A DNA stretch of 64,000 nucleotides from Rhodanobacteraceae bacterium ZG21-1 (GCA_021390615.1 JAJEJU010000024.1:1860001-1924000); one strand, 5' to 3'; counted from the first letter of the stretch, positions 51,674 through 61,360 are shown. The notes: generated from the sequence alone by a model not told the origin. A program made the numbers and translations.

Positions 51674-51701
51674 GTTCTAGCACAGGCTTTTCCCTGGAAA
51701 C
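51674..51701 (-). promoter_or_regulatory. conserved upstream element of precursor 4
   Basis: On the minus strand GTTTCC (51701-51696), 16 bases, then TAGAAC (51679-51674) embedded in CTGTGCTAGAAC with an extended -10 TG. It is 105 bases before the start codon of precursor 4 and matches the element of precursor 2. Confidence 0.6.
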
Positions 51702-52316
51702 CAGCCGAATCGTTGATGCTTTGCATCAATCGGCATGCGTATTGAGCGGTCTTCACAGAGCGTGAAAACGGCCCGCTTCGAGAGGCATGCAGCGACCGAT
51801 GCTCACGCCGCCGCGCTCGAAAGATCTGCAAGCGCACCGGATCAAGCTTGTGCTTACGGTAGGCACGGCGATCCCGATGCGACGCACGGTCGGCACGCTA
51901 TACGCCGGCGACAATATCGGCTCCAGCCAAGCATCCACGGACCGGTCAGCCGCCCTCGTCTCGCCCTGGGGTCTCGATATGCCGTTGCGCGCGGAAGTCA
52001 CGTACCACGCTTTCGCTTCGATGCCCATCTAGCGCGCCGGCATGTCGGCCATGCGCGATCGCCCAGCGCCGAGTGCTGCACACAGGCAACTGCAAGCATG
52101 ACGCACTGCCGGTTCCTGCACGCCTGCCACGCGACGATATCCGCATGCCTCCTCGTCGCCTGCTATCGTCAGCTTCAGCGCAGCGCCGTGCAGGCCATTA
52201 CCCACGCAGGCACTTTCGTATCACCATGACGTGATCGACCGTCATCGCAGCTAGCCAGCGCTTGTGGCAGCCCGTTTGCGACGGCGACGATCCGAACCGC
52301 AGTCGAGGAGATCCCC
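51702..52316. other. gene-free stretch between the lanthipeptide locus and the aldehyde dehydrogenase gene
   Basis: About 600 bases. No further leader-like peptide, transporter, protease or immunity gene was found on either strand. Confidence 0.5.
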
Positions 52317-53747
52317 ATGCTCAAGAAGCATTACCCCTATTACCTCGCCAACCAGCCGCAGACCTCGAAAGCGAGCATGGATGTGCTCGACAAGTACAGC
52401 GGCAAGGTCGCCACGCGCGTGGCAGTGCCGAACGCCAAGGCGGTCGAAAAAGCCATCGCCGCGGCGGTCAATGCGGCGGCGCCGATGCGCGCCTTCAAGC
52501 CGTGGGCGCGCCAGGCGGTGCTGCAGCATTGTGCCGCGCGCTTCGAACAGCGTCGGGACGAACTGGCCTACGCGCTGTGCGTCGAGGCCGGCAAGCCGAT
52601 CAAGGACGCCGCCGGCGAGGTGACCCGACTGATCGAAACCTTCCGCATCGCGGCCGAGGAAGCCGTGCGCGTCAACGGCGAAACCATCAACCTCGAGCTG
52701 GCCGGACGGCTGGACGGCTATCGCGGCTATACGCGCCGCGTGCCGCTGGGGCCGGTGTCGTTCATCACGCCGTTCAACTTCCCGTTGAACCTGGTCGCGC
52801 ACAAGGTCGCGCCGGCGATCGCCGCGGGCTGCCCCTTCGTGTTGAAGCCGGCCGAGCGCACGCCGATCGGCGCGCTCATCATCGGCGAGGTGCTGGCCGA
52901 AACCGACCTGCCCCGCGGCGCCTTCTCGGTGCTGCCCCTGCTCGGCGCGCAATCCACCGCGCTGGTCGAAGACGCGCGCTTCAAGCTGCTGTCATTCACC
53001 GGCGGCCAGATCGGCTGGGATCTGAAGACGCGTGCCGGCCACAAGAAGGTCACCCTGGAACTGGGCGGCAACGCGGCCTGCATCGTCGACGCCGACCAGG
53101 AGCCGCATCTCGATCGCGTGGTCGAGCGGCTGGTCTTCGGCGCCTTCTACCAGTCCGGCCAGAGCTGCATCAGCGTACAGCGCATCATCGCGCACGAGGC
53201 CATCTACGACGCGCTGAAAAAGCGCCTGGTGGCGGCGGTGAAGAAGCTCAAGGCCGGCGATCCCAAGCGCAAGGACACCTTCCTCGGCCCGATGATCGAC
53301 GAAGCCGCCGCCGAACGCCTGCACGGCTGGATCGAAGAGGCGCGCCGAGCCGGCGGCAAGCTGCTGTGCGGCGGCAAGCGCCGCGGCGCCATGCTCGAAG
53401 CTACCTTGATGGAAGACGTGCCCACGCAGGCCAAGGTCAATCGCCTCGAGGTGTTCGGCCCGTTCGCCCTGCTCGCGCGCTATCGCGATTTCGACCAGGC
53501 AATCGACATGGTCAACGATTCCGACTTCGGCCTGCAGGCCGGCATCTTCACCGACAGCCTGCAGCACGCGATGCGCGCGTGGAACGAACTCGACCAGGGC
53601 GGCGTGGTGGTCAACGACGTACCCAGCTTCCGCGTGGACAACATGCCGTATGGCGGCGTGAAGCTCTCGGGCGTGGGCAAGGAAGGTGTGCGTTACGCGA
53701 TCGAGGACATGACCGAGATCCGCCTGATGGTGATGCGGGAAAGCTGA
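52317..53747 (+). CDS. aldehyde dehydrogenase family protein
   Basis: The 476-residue enzyme belongs to the NAD(P)-dependent aldehyde dehydrogenase superfamily. It has the cofactor region FITPFNFPLNLVAHKVAPAI, LLSFTGG, the general base Glu248 in LELGG, catalytic Cys284 in GQSCISVQR and the closing EVFGPF region with NDSDFGLQAGIFTD. Substrate specificity (for example succinate semialdehyde or lactaldehyde) cannot be read from the motifs. GGAG lies before the ATG. It has no operon partner here. Confidence 0.93.
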   Translation: MLKKHYPYYLANQPQTSKASMDVLDKYSGKVATRVAVPNAKAVEKAIAAAVNAAAPMRAFKPWARQAVLQHCAARFEQRRDELAYALCVEAGKPIKDAAGEVTRLIETFRIAAEEAVRVNGETINLELAGRLDGYRGYTRRVPLGPVSFITPFNFPLNLVAHKVAPAIAAGCPFVLKPAERTPIGALIIGEVLAETDLPRGAFSVLPLLGAQSTALVEDARFKLLSFTGGQIGWDLKTRAGHKKVTLELGGNAACIVDADQEPHLDRVVERLVFGAFYQSGQSCISVQRIIAHEAIYDALKKRLVAAVKKLKAGDPKRKDTFLGPMIDEAAAERLHGWIEEARRAGGKLLCGGKRRGAMLEATLMEDVPTQAKVNRLEVFGPFALLARYRDFDQAIDMVNDSDFGLQAGIFTDSLQHAMRAWNELDQGGVVVNDVPSFRVDNMPYGGVKLSGVGKEGVRYAIEDMTEIRLMVMRES

Positions 53748-54114
53748 TCTTCGCTGTACGCCACCTCGCCATGTCCGTCATCGACATGGCGAGCACAGCA
53801 AGGGCTTGTTCGACGCTGCCGTGATCCGTTCCCGATGGCTGCAGCTATCGGGAATGATTCGCGCACGACCGAAGGCTTACCGGAAAGTGCATTCGTGCAG
53901 ATGCACCACTGATCGACGGCGCAGGCCCGGGGGCATCCCTTGCGACCCGGGCGCTGGCTTGTATGCGATGGCCGCGCAGTTATGCCTTTCCCGATGCGTC
54001 CCGCGGCCTATGCCTTTGCCAGCGCTCTACCTGTGCAGCGCAGGCCTGCACAGCGGCCTGCCTTTCAGTAGCGACTGAAGAGCAAGCCAGGCCACCCGAG
54101 GCGCACATCAAACG
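53748..54114. other. gene-free stretch between convergent genes
   Basis: About 365 bases between the aldehyde dehydrogenase stop and the YdcF gene stop. No hairpin terminator with a T tract was recognised. Confidence 0.4.
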
Positions 54115-54873
54115 CTAAGGCGAACCCGGCTTGACGGCATCCGCATTCCAGCCCATCGCTTCGTACAGGCGATAGCGCAGCACACCGATGTCCTCGTGCA
54201 AGGCGAAGTCGGTCAGCGCGAGATTCCAGGCCTGCGGCAAGACCGACCACACCACCTCGGCATAGTCGCCGCGCACCGGCAGCGGGTGTATGTCGAAGTG
54301 CGCGAAGTACAGCATGGCGCGGCGCAGATGGATGGCCGAACTGACCAGCAGCACCTGCTGCGCGCCGTACTCGCGCAGCTTCGGCGCGCTGAACTGCGCG
54401 TTCTGCCAGGTATTCATGCTGCGCGGTTCCAGCATCAGATCGTCCGGAGCCACGCCCAGCTTGAGCAGGCTTGCACCGTACGCCTCCGCCTCGGACCGAC
54501 CCAGATGATTAGCGTCGCCGCCGCTGATCAGCACCACACAGGCGCGCCCGGCAGCCTTGCAGTCGCGGTAGAGCGCGAAGGCGCGCAGGATGCGGCCATT
54601 GGCGAACCAGGCCGGTTCCACCGGGCTGGTTTCGGTGGCGCGCAGGTTGCCGGCGCCCAGCAGCACGATCGCGTTGCGCGGCGCCCAGCTCGGCGCCGGC
54701 ACGCTGGCGTAAGGCTGCTGCAGCCCTTCCAGCAGCCAGGCCGGCAAGGGCCCGCAGCCAGCGGCGAACAGCAGTCCTGCGGCGAGCACGAAGCAAGCCA
54801 AGGCGGTTCGGCGCCAGCGTCGCCGGAGCAGCCAGGCCAGCAAGGACAGGATAAGCAGGACGGCGAGGATCAT
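54115..54873 (-). CDS. YdcF/DUF218 family membrane protein
   Basis: The 252-residue product starts with two hydrophobic segments (MILAVLLILSLLAWLL and ALACFVLAAGLLFAAG) and then a DUF218 domain: NAIVLLGAG, VLISGGDANHLGRSEAEAYG, RSMNTWQNAQFSAP and VLLVSSAIHLRRAM. Family members ElyC, SanA and YdcF act on envelope integrity or lipid carrier metabolism; a specific role here is not evident. The ATG ending at 54873 places the membrane segment at the N-terminus. It is divergent from the downstream hydrolase gene. Confidence 0.88.
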   Translation of the reverse strand: MILAVLLILSLLAWLLRRRWRRTALACFVLAAGLLFAAGCGPLPAWLLEGLQQPYASVPAPSWAPRNAIVLLGAGNLRATETSPVEPAWFANGRILRAFALYRDCKAAGRACVVLISGGDANHLGRSEAEAYGASLLKLGVAPDDLMLEPRSMNTWQNAQFSAPKLREYGAQQVLLVSSAIHLRRAMLYFAHFDIHPLPVRGDYAEVVWSVLPQAWNLALTDFALHEDIGVLRYRLYEAMGWNADAVKPGSP

Positions 54874-55000
54874 GGGCGATGGCTTGGGCAGGACAATGCG
54901 GCAAAGAGTAGCGCAGAGCCGCACCTGGCCCGATATCCCGCGACGCTTGCGGCCGGCGCAGGATGCTTCATCATGAGTGGCCCTTCGACGGAGCCGAAGC

Positions 55001-56452
55001 ATGACCACCCTGGTCTTTGTGCATGGATGGAGCGTGACCGACACCTCGACCTACGGCGATCTGCCATTGCGCCTGCAGCAGCAGGCACAGGCGAACGGCC
55101 TCAAGGTCACGGTGACCGATCTGTGGCTGTCCGAGTACGTGAGCTTCGACGACGCGATCGGCATGGACGATCTGGTGCGCGCCTTCGATCACGCGCTGCG
55201 CCGGCTGGCATTGACCGACAGCCGCTTTGCCTGCGTCACCCATTCGACCGGCGGGCCGCTGGTGCGCGCCTGGCTGCGTGCGCAACGGGAACAGCCGAGC
55301 TTGTACAGCAGCTTGCGGCTCAGTCATCTGGTAATGCTCGCACCGGCCAATTTCGGCTCGGCGCTGGCCAGGCTCGGCAAAGGCATGCTCGGCCGGCTGA
55401 AGGCATGGTGGGACGGCGTGGAGCCAGGCCAGCGCATCCTCGACTGGCTCACCCTGGGCAGTGCCGATTCGCTGTCGCTGAACCTGGACAGCATCCACGG
55501 CGACGACCCGGCGGCGGCCGGCCAGTTCCTGTTCGTGCTGACCGGCGACCGGCCGGATCGCGCGCTCTACGACCACCTCAACAGCTACACCGGCGAAGAC
55601 GGTTCGGACGGCGTGGTGCGCATCGCCGCCGCCAACCTCAACGCGCGCCACGCGGTGCTGGCCCTGCGTGGCGCCGATCGTGACGACGACCCCATCGACC
55701 GGCTCGGCCTGCAGCTGGCCCGCGCGCCGCGCAGCGCCTTCAAGCTGATCGCCGGCGCCGCGCATTCCGGCCGCGTGCACGGCATCATGGCGCAGGCCGG
55801 GCCGGCCACGGCGGATGCCATCCTGCGCTGTCTGCAGGTCGACGGTCGCGAGGCCTACGCCAAGCTGTCCGCAGCCTTCGAGGCGGAGAACGCCGCCCGC
55901 GACGCCGACAAGGTCGAGCTGGAACCGGCCGATCCCTTCGCGCCGCGCGTGCACATCCACGATCCGCGCAGCCTGCTGATCGTGCGCCTGGCCGACGAAT
56001 CCGGCCGCCCGCTGCAGGACGGCGGCTTCCTGCTCACTGCCGGCGAAGAAGCCAGCCCCGACCTGATGCCGGAAGGCTTCATGCTGGACCGACAGGCCCA
56101 TCCCGAACAACCGGCGGTGGTATCGCTGTTTCTCAACTACTCCCTGCTCGCCGGCGACGCGCGCGTGGCCGACCCGCGCCGCATCAATCGCAGCCTGCGC
56201 CCGGCGATGCCGGCGCATCGCCCCTATGGCGCGCGGATCAGGCCAGCCGACCTCGGCGGGCTGGTCCATCATGCGCTGGCGCGCAGCGCACCGGGAGACG
56301 ATCTGCTCGAGATCCTCGGCCCACATCAGGCCACGGTGCTGGACGTGGTGTTGCCGCGCAAGCTGCACGAAGGCGCATTCCGGCTGACCCAGCGGCTTAG
56401 CCCCGAGGATTTCAGCAATCCGGTCATCGGGCCGCTTATCGGCACCGACTGA
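55001..56452 (+). CDS. alpha/beta hydrolase (lipase/esterase-like), long form
   Basis: The 483-residue protein opens with TTLVFVHGWSVTDTSTYG, typical of an alpha/beta hydrolase oxyanion strand. The nucleophile elbow is VTHSTGGPLVRAW, and HLVMLAPANFGS follows. A candidate catalytic His sits in GAAHSGRVHG near residue 255. Residues 290-483 form an extra C-terminal region with no recognised fold (for example HIHDPRSLLIVRLADESGR). The ATG at 55001 was preferred to an upstream one. No signal peptide. Substrate unknown; the long C-terminus is unusual for the family. Confidence 0.8.
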   Translation: MTTLVFVHGWSVTDTSTYGDLPLRLQQQAQANGLKVTVTDLWLSEYVSFDDAIGMDDLVRAFDHALRRLALTDSRFACVTHSTGGPLVRAWLRAQREQPSLYSSLRLSHLVMLAPANFGSALARLGKGMLGRLKAWWDGVEPGQRILDWLTLGSADSLSLNLDSIHGDDPAAAGQFLFVLTGDRPDRALYDHLNSYTGEDGSDGVVRIAAANLNARHAVLALRGADRDDDPIDRLGLQLARAPRSAFKLIAGAAHSGRVHGIMAQAGPATADAILRCLQVDGREAYAKLSAAFEAENAARDADKVELEPADPFAPRVHIHDPRSLLIVRLADESGRPLQDGGFLLTAGEEASPDLMPEGFMLDRQAHPEQPAVVSLFLNYSLLAGDARVADPRRINRSLRPAMPAHRPYGARIRPADLGGLVHHALARSAPGDDLLEILGPHQATVLDVVLPRKLHEGAFRLTQRLSPEDFSNPVIGPLIGTD

Positions 56453-56727
56453 GCCCGCTCGTAACCGCCAGACAGCTCGCGTCGGAACTGTTTGCGCGCA
56501 GGCCGAGCAAGAACTCGGGCGTCGACATCGCTCTTCGACGGAAGAATGACGCGCGGGTACGGGCAAACAAACTCGACCCCGCAGCGCGCAAGTCGAGGTT
56601 GCCAGCAAGTGACCGCCCTGCGGCCGTGCGGGCCTGGCCTGACAGTCAGTCAGGTCAAGCCACGCGCGGCCACTTATGAAGCCCGCCCAATGACGGCGCC
56701 AGGCATCCGGCACCCGGACACAGGCGC

Positions 56728-58719
56728 TCAGGGCTCCAGGATACGCAGACCGCTGGTCAGCAGATCGAGCTTGCTCTTCATCGCTTCCGGCGGCTTAGTG
56801 CCCTCGACCCCGTAGAAGGCCGTGTACAGCGCCGTCGGCGTGCCCTTGCCGCCGGTGCCGAGAACCGTGGCGATGCGCATCTCGTCGTCGCCGCTGTAGG
56901 CCACGCCTTCGTACGGATGCAGCTTGTGCAGCAGCTTGTTCCACTCGCTCTTGAAGCCGTCGTCCAGATCGTCGGACGGCGCCACATGGCGCTCGATGTT
57001 GACGCGGTTGCTGTCGTCGGCGTCGGCCAGCACGCATACGTCAGTGATGTCCCACACGGTATGGCCGCCGTCGTTGAAATAGCTGAAGCCCAGGGTCAGC
57101 TTGCTGTCGTGGTCGATCTTCTGCAGCTCGGGCGTGAAGGACAGGCTCAGCCGCTTGGAGTCATAGCTGAAGCGCTTGTTGTAGTCGATGCCGATCTTGA
57201 TGTCCTTGAACGCCTGCGGCAGCAGCGAACCGCTCTTGAGATAGTCCTGCCACTGCGACAAGGTGCCGTCATAGGACATGTCGATGAAGCCGGTGAGCGC
57301 ACGCATGTCGATGGTCTCGTCGTGCTCTTCCGAAGCCCCGGAGAAGCGCATCATCGTCACGTAGCCATCCGGCACCGGCAGCGAGAAGGTGATGATGCGG
57401 GAATTCGCATACGGCATCGGCCACACGCGCACCTGCCAGTGACGCTGCCAGGCGTCGGTGTACAGCGAATCCTCGATCGGCTTGCCCATTGAGGTGATCT
57501 TGATCTTCTCGCTGCCCACCGAGCGGGTCATGAAGCCGACCTTCAGCATCAGGTCCATGAAGTGGACCGGATCGCCATACAGCTGGGCCGAAGGCAGGCT
57601 GTCCGGCTTGCGCATGTGGAACAGGAAGTTGTGCCCGATCAGGCCGAACATGATGTAGCCGTTGTCCGCCAGCGGCACCTTGCCCGCGGCCCTGCCCGCG
57701 TAGACCCATTCGTCGCTGCTGTTGCGGGTGATCAAGGCGGGAAAGCTGCGCAGCGGCGACACGCTGTGCAACAAGCGGCTGGAACCAGGCCCGCGCGGGA
57801 ACAGCTTGTCGGGATCGCGTTCCAGCAGCTTCTTCAGCTCGGCGTCGGCGTAGGCGTCCTTGTATTTCAGATAGGTCGCGCTGAAGTCCGCGAAGCTCTT
57901 GGGCAGATCGAACTGCGCCTTGAAGGTGCCGTTGTCGACCGTGTCGAAAATGTCCAGCTGATAAGGCTCGCGATTGTCGATCGAAGCGACGTGATCCGGC
58001 GCCTTCAGGATCAGGTCGATCGGCAACGCGAAGTTGAGGTTCTCGTTGGCCGACTTCATCAGCACGATGCCGATCACCTTGCCGTCCTTGTCCAGCAGCG
58101 GACCGCCGCTGTTGCCCGGCGACGCGGCGGCCGAGAAGCGCATCCACTTCCAACGGCCGTCCTGGTCTTCGGGCGTATCGGAGGTATACAGGCCGTCGCG
58201 GATCACCACGCCGGTGCCCAGCGCATTGCCCACCGCGTAGACCACGTCGTTCATGGTCGGCTTGGTGTTGATTTCCAGCGGCGCCACCTTGGGCGGCGAC
58301 ACCAGGGTGAACACCACGAAGTCCTGCTGCTTGGAGTACTTCTCGATCTTGTCGATGGCATAGACATGGCCGGCGGCGTCGCGCAGCGAGGGCTCGCCCC
58401 ACAGGCTGCCGATGCCGATCTGCAGCACATGCCCGGCGGTGACGTAGCGGCCGTCGCCGATCGCGAAGGCGGTGCCCACCGAGTAGTACTTGTCGTTGCG
58501 TTCCTGATACGGCAGCAGGTCCAGCGGCAACGGCCGGTCGTACTTCAGCGGATCATTCACCGGCTTGGCCGCGACCACCTCGAAGGTAGCAGCCTGAATC
58601 CTTGGCAGCACCGCCGGATCCAGCGTCGCGGCGGCGACCTGCCCGGCCGCCAGCAGACCCAGCAGCATCGCAACGGCCGCCCCCATGTGCAGCCGCCACG
58701 GCATCTTCAAAGCGAGCAT
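56728..58719 (-). CDS. exported trypsin-like (S1) serine protease with large C-terminal region
   Basis: The 663-residue protein has a signal peptide (cleavage near QVAAATLD). The protease domain has His97 in YVTAGHVL, a candidate Asp in KQQDFVVF and Ser204 in SPGNSGGP. About 430 residues follow with no PDZ-like sequence visible; they include FGLIGHNFLFHMRKP and two parts rich in Asp. That makes it unlike DegP. AAGGA is well placed before the ATG at 58719, while an ATG 15 codons earlier is less likely. Substrate unknown. Confidence 0.85.
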   Translation of the reverse strand: MLALKMPWRLHMGAAVAMLLGLLAAGQVAAATLDPAVLPRIQAATFEVVAAKPVNDPLKYDRPLPLDLLPYQERNDKYYSVGTAFAIGDGRYVTAGHVLQIGIGSLWGEPSLRDAAGHVYAIDKIEKYSKQQDFVVFTLVSPPKVAPLEINTKPTMNDVVYAVGNALGTGVVIRDGLYTSDTPEDQDGRWKWMRFSAAASPGNSGGPLLDKDGKVIGIVLMKSANENLNFALPIDLILKAPDHVASIDNREPYQLDIFDTVDNGTFKAQFDLPKSFADFSATYLKYKDAYADAELKKLLERDPDKLFPRGPGSSRLLHSVSPLRSFPALITRNSSDEWVYAGRAAGKVPLADNGYIMFGLIGHNFLFHMRKPDSLPSAQLYGDPVHFMDLMLKVGFMTRSVGSEKIKITSMGKPIEDSLYTDAWQRHWQVRVWPMPYANSRIITFSLPVPDGYVTMMRFSGASEEHDETIDMRALTGFIDMSYDGTLSQWQDYLKSGSLLPQAFKDIKIGIDYNKRFSYDSKRLSLSFTPELQKIDHDSKLTLGFSYFNDGGHTVWDITDVCVLADADDSNRVNIERHVAPSDDLDDGFKSEWNKLLHKLHPYEGVAYSGDDEMRIATVLGTGGKGTPTALYTAFYGVEGTKPPEAMKSKLDLLTSGLRILEP

Positions 58720-59086
58720 ACGTTTCCTTGTGTAGCGAAGACTGATCCGGAACACCCCAGGCATTCCCCCTGCCCGAGCCGGGCCTGCGCAGTCTAGCGA
58801 ATCCGCGGCCGCTTCCGTTCGCCCGCTTCGTCAACCCCGTCTGCGCCGCCGCTGCGTTCCACCCATCATGCAATTGCGGAGATCGCCATGGGCGCAAGAA
58901 CTTCCCGCGCCGCGCCGCCGCCCGGTCGCCCCGACGAGCACAGGCGCGCGGCAGGCGCCGGCCGCGCTTCCGCGCAAGGCGGCGCGAGGATCCGCGATGG
59001 GGCCGGCTGAGCCGGCCGGTGCTCCTTCGCCGCACAGCGCATCGATGTTCGCCGAACGAGGGGCTTTTCGCTTAACCTCGCCATCC
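58720..59086. other. divergent intergenic region
   Basis: About 365 bases between the protease and the sigma factor starts. The frame open upstream of the sigma gene is Arg/Ala/Pro-rich and not family-like. No promoter recognised. Confidence 0.4.
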
Positions 59087-59641
59087 ATGGATGCGCCCCT
59101 GGACGAGGATTCGACGCTGATGCTGGCCTACGCCCAGGGCGACCTGGCGGCGTTCGAGGCGCTGTACGCGCGGCATCGCGGCGGGCTGTACCGTTTTTTG
59201 CAGCGCTCGACACGCGATGCCAGCCTGGTCGACGAGCTGTTCCAGGACACCTGGAGCCGGGTCATCGCCGCACGCGAGCGCTACCGGCCGCAGGCGAAAT
59301 TCAGTACCTGGCTGCTGCAGATCGCGCACAACCTGGTCATCGACAGCTATCGGCGCAAACGTCCGCTGGCCAGCGGCGAGGAAGCCGAACTGGCGGTGGC
59401 CAACCTGCCGATTCCCGAGCGCGAGCAACCCGAGCAGGCGCTGTCCGACTTCGAGCAGCGGCGGCGCATGCAACTGGCGATCGAACAATTGCCCGAGGAG
59501 CAGCGCGCGGTGCTGCTGCTGCGGCTGGAACACGACATGAGTCTGGAGGAGATGGCCGAAGTCACCGGGGCCGGACGCGAAACGGTGAAGTCGCGGCTGC
59601 GCTATGCCATGAACCGGCTGCGCGAGCGGCTGAGCGAATGA
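59087..59641 (+). CDS. ECF-type RNA polymerase sigma factor
   Basis: The 184-residue product has region 2 (AFEALYARHRGGLYRFLQRS, then LVDELFQDTWSRVI and FSTWLLQIAHNLVIDSYRRK) and region 4 (IEQLPEEQRAVLLLRLEHD, MSLEEMAEVTGAG, TVKSRLRYAMNRLR). It would direct RNA polymerase to a small stress regulon. The ATG at 59087 gives the typical N-terminus. The next gene, 10 bases downstream, encodes a membrane protein that may be its anti-sigma factor. Confidence 0.9.
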   Translation: MDAPLDEDSTLMLAYAQGDLAAFEALYARHRGGLYRFLQRSTRDASLVDELFQDTWSRVIAARERYRPQAKFSTWLLQIAHNLVIDSYRRKRPLASGEEAELAVANLPIPEREQPEQALSDFEQRRRMQLAIEQLPEEQRAVLLLRLEHDMSLEEMAEVTGAGRETVKSRLRYAMNRLRERLSE

Positions 59642-59651
59642 TGCCAAGCGA

Positions 59652-60764
59652 ATGAACACCCACGACGACGAACGCCTACCCGGCGATGACGAACTGGCGG
59701 CGCTGTACCGCAAGCTGCCCGAGCGGCAGCCCAGTGCCGCGCTGGACGCCGCCGTACTGCGCGCGGCCGCCGCGGCGCTGCGCCCGGCGCAGCCGAAGCG
59801 ACCGCGCTGGCCGCTGGCCGTCGGCAGCGCCGCCACGATAGCGCTGGCGGCCGGGCTGGCCTGGCATCTGCGCGAGCTGCCGGAGACCACGCGCTCGCCG
59901 CTGCCGCCTTCGCTGTCCTCGAGCAGCCCGTCCGCAGACGCGATGCCGGCCACGACGCCGGGCGCTGCGGCGACGGCAAATCCCCCGAGCCAGTTCGCTC
60001 CTCCGCCACCGCCACCGCCACCGCCACTGATCGTCAGCGCCAAGCTGCGGCCGCCGCACGCAGTCGAAGCCGAGCCGTCCAGTTCATCCGAGCGCCCGAT
60101 GGCCGCCCGCTCGGCGGTCGCGCCCGAAGCCAAGGCAGCGGCGCCCGGCAGGCGGGTCGAAACGCAGACGTTCGATCGCAAGGCGTACGCGCCGTCCAAG
60201 GCCGTGGCCGAAGCACCCAGGGCCCAGACCGCACCAGCGCCGTTCGCCAATCAGCTCACTCAAACCAGCCGGCCGGCACCGACGCCCATGCCAGCGCCGC
60301 CACCGCCGCCAGCTCCGGCACCCGCTCCGCCCGCTCCACCAGCACCGATGCTCGAATCGACGGCGGCCATGCCACCGTCGGCCGCACCTTCGGGAGGCCT
60401 GGCGGAGGCCCCTGCGTCCGCACCCATCGCTCCAGTTCCGACTCAAGCCCAGGCGCCCGTCTTGGAGCAGACGATGTCGACGGCCGCAGCACCGGCGGCG
60501 CCCCGCCAGCCGCAGCGCTATGCGATGCCGGCCGCGCCCGCGCCGATGATGGCGGCCCCTGCCGCGCCGCCGATGCCTGCCCCGGCCGCCGATGCCGCCC
60601 TGCCGCCATCAGGCCAGACGCTGGACGCCGAACTGGCGCATATCCGTGCGCTGCTGACGCAAGGCCATCACGACGAGGCGCAGCAGCGGCTGGAAGCCTT
60701 CCATCGCCGGCATCCTGCCTACGTGCTTCCGGACGATCTGCGGGCGCTGCTGCCGTCGCCATGA
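59652..60764 (+). CDS. Pro/Ala-rich membrane protein, possible anti-sigma factor
   Basis: The 370-residue product has a short N-terminal cytosolic part (DDELAALYRKLPERQPSAAL) and one membrane segment (PLAVGSAATIALAAGLAWHL, about residues 54-73). A very long Pro/Ala/Ser-rich periplasmic region follows (about 80-320, for example PPPPPPPPP and APPAPP runs). A small C-terminal helical domain HIRALLTQGHHDEAQQRLEA ends it. Coupling to the sigma gene and topology suggest an anti-sigma role, but no zinc-binding H-x3-C-x2-C motif is present, so this is inference. Confidence 0.7.
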   Translation: MNTHDDERLPGDDELAALYRKLPERQPSAALDAAVLRAAAAALRPAQPKRPRWPLAVGSAATIALAAGLAWHLRELPETTRSPLPPSLSSSSPSADAMPATTPGAAATANPPSQFAPPPPPPPPPLIVSAKLRPPHAVEAEPSSSSERPMAARSAVAPEAKAAAPGRRVETQTFDRKAYAPSKAVAEAPRAQTAPAPFANQLTQTSRPAPTPMPAPPPPPAPAPAPPAPPAPMLESTAAMPPSAAPSGGLAEAPASAPIAPVPTQAQAPVLEQTMSTAAAPAAPRQPQRYAMPAAPAPMMAAPAAPPMPAPAADAALPPSGQTLDAELAHIRALLTQGHHDEAQQRLEAFHRRHPAYVLPDDLRALLPSP

Positions 60765-61360
60765 GCGACGGGCTGCAGCAGCTGGCCGGACCCTGCCGGC
60801 ACGCCGAGGAAATCCGCAAGAGCCGCTTCCTGGCCCAGGCCGCGCCGGTGACCGATGCCGGCCAGGCGCTGGCCTTCGTGCGCGACGTCGCCGACGCAGC
60901 CGCCACGCACAATTGCTGGGCCTATCGGATTGGTCAGGAGTATCGCTTCAACGACGACGGCGAACCGGGCGGCACCGCCGGTCGACCGATTTTGCAGGCG
61001 ATCGAGGGCCAGGGCATCGACCGCGCCGTGGTGGTGGTCACGCGCTGGTTCGGCGGCACCAAGCTCGGCGCCGGCGGCCTGGTGCGCGCCTATGGCGGCA
61101 CCGCCGCCGAATGCCTGCGTCGCGCGGCCCGCCTGCCCATCGTGCCGATGGCGCGGCTGGGCCTGCGTTGCAGCTTCGCCGAGCTGGCCCTGCTGAAGGC
61201 GCGGCTGCGCGAATGGCAGGCCTCGATCGGCGCGGAGCACTTCGACGGCGACGGCGTCAGGCTGGAACTGGAGCTGCCCGCAGCCCTGCTGGACGAGGCG
61301 ACGGCGCGCATCACCGACCTCAGCCGCGGCCGCAGTCGGGTGGTCCGGCTGGACGGATAG
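60761..61360 (+). CDS. YigZ/IMPACT family protein
   Basis: The 199-residue product shows the YigZ/IMPACT hallmark: KSRFLAQAAPV, THNCWAYRIGQEYRFNDDGE, PGGTAGRPILQAIEGQ and VVVVTRWFGGTKLGAGGLVRAY. It then carries the C-terminal domain of the family. In eukaryotes IMPACT modulates translation control; the bacterial role is uncertain. The ATG overlaps the previous stop (ATGA), so translation is coupled to the Pro-rich protein. Confidence 0.92.
   Translation: MSDGLQQLAGPCRHAEEIRKSRFLAQAAPVTDAGQALAFVRDVADAAATHNCWAYRIGQEYRFNDDGEPGGTAGRPILQAIEGQGIDRAVVVVTRWFGGTKLGAGGLVRAYGGTAAECLRRAARLPIVPMARLGLRCSFAELALLKARLREWQASIGAEHFDGDGVRLELELPAALLDEATARITDLSRGRSRVVRLDG

Noticed and set aside
56728-58719. S1 protease as a leader peptidase for the lanthipeptides
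   Set aside because: Trypsin-like cleavage after Lys/Arg33 would fit, but the gene is 5 kb from the locus and separated by unrelated genes; no other evidence.
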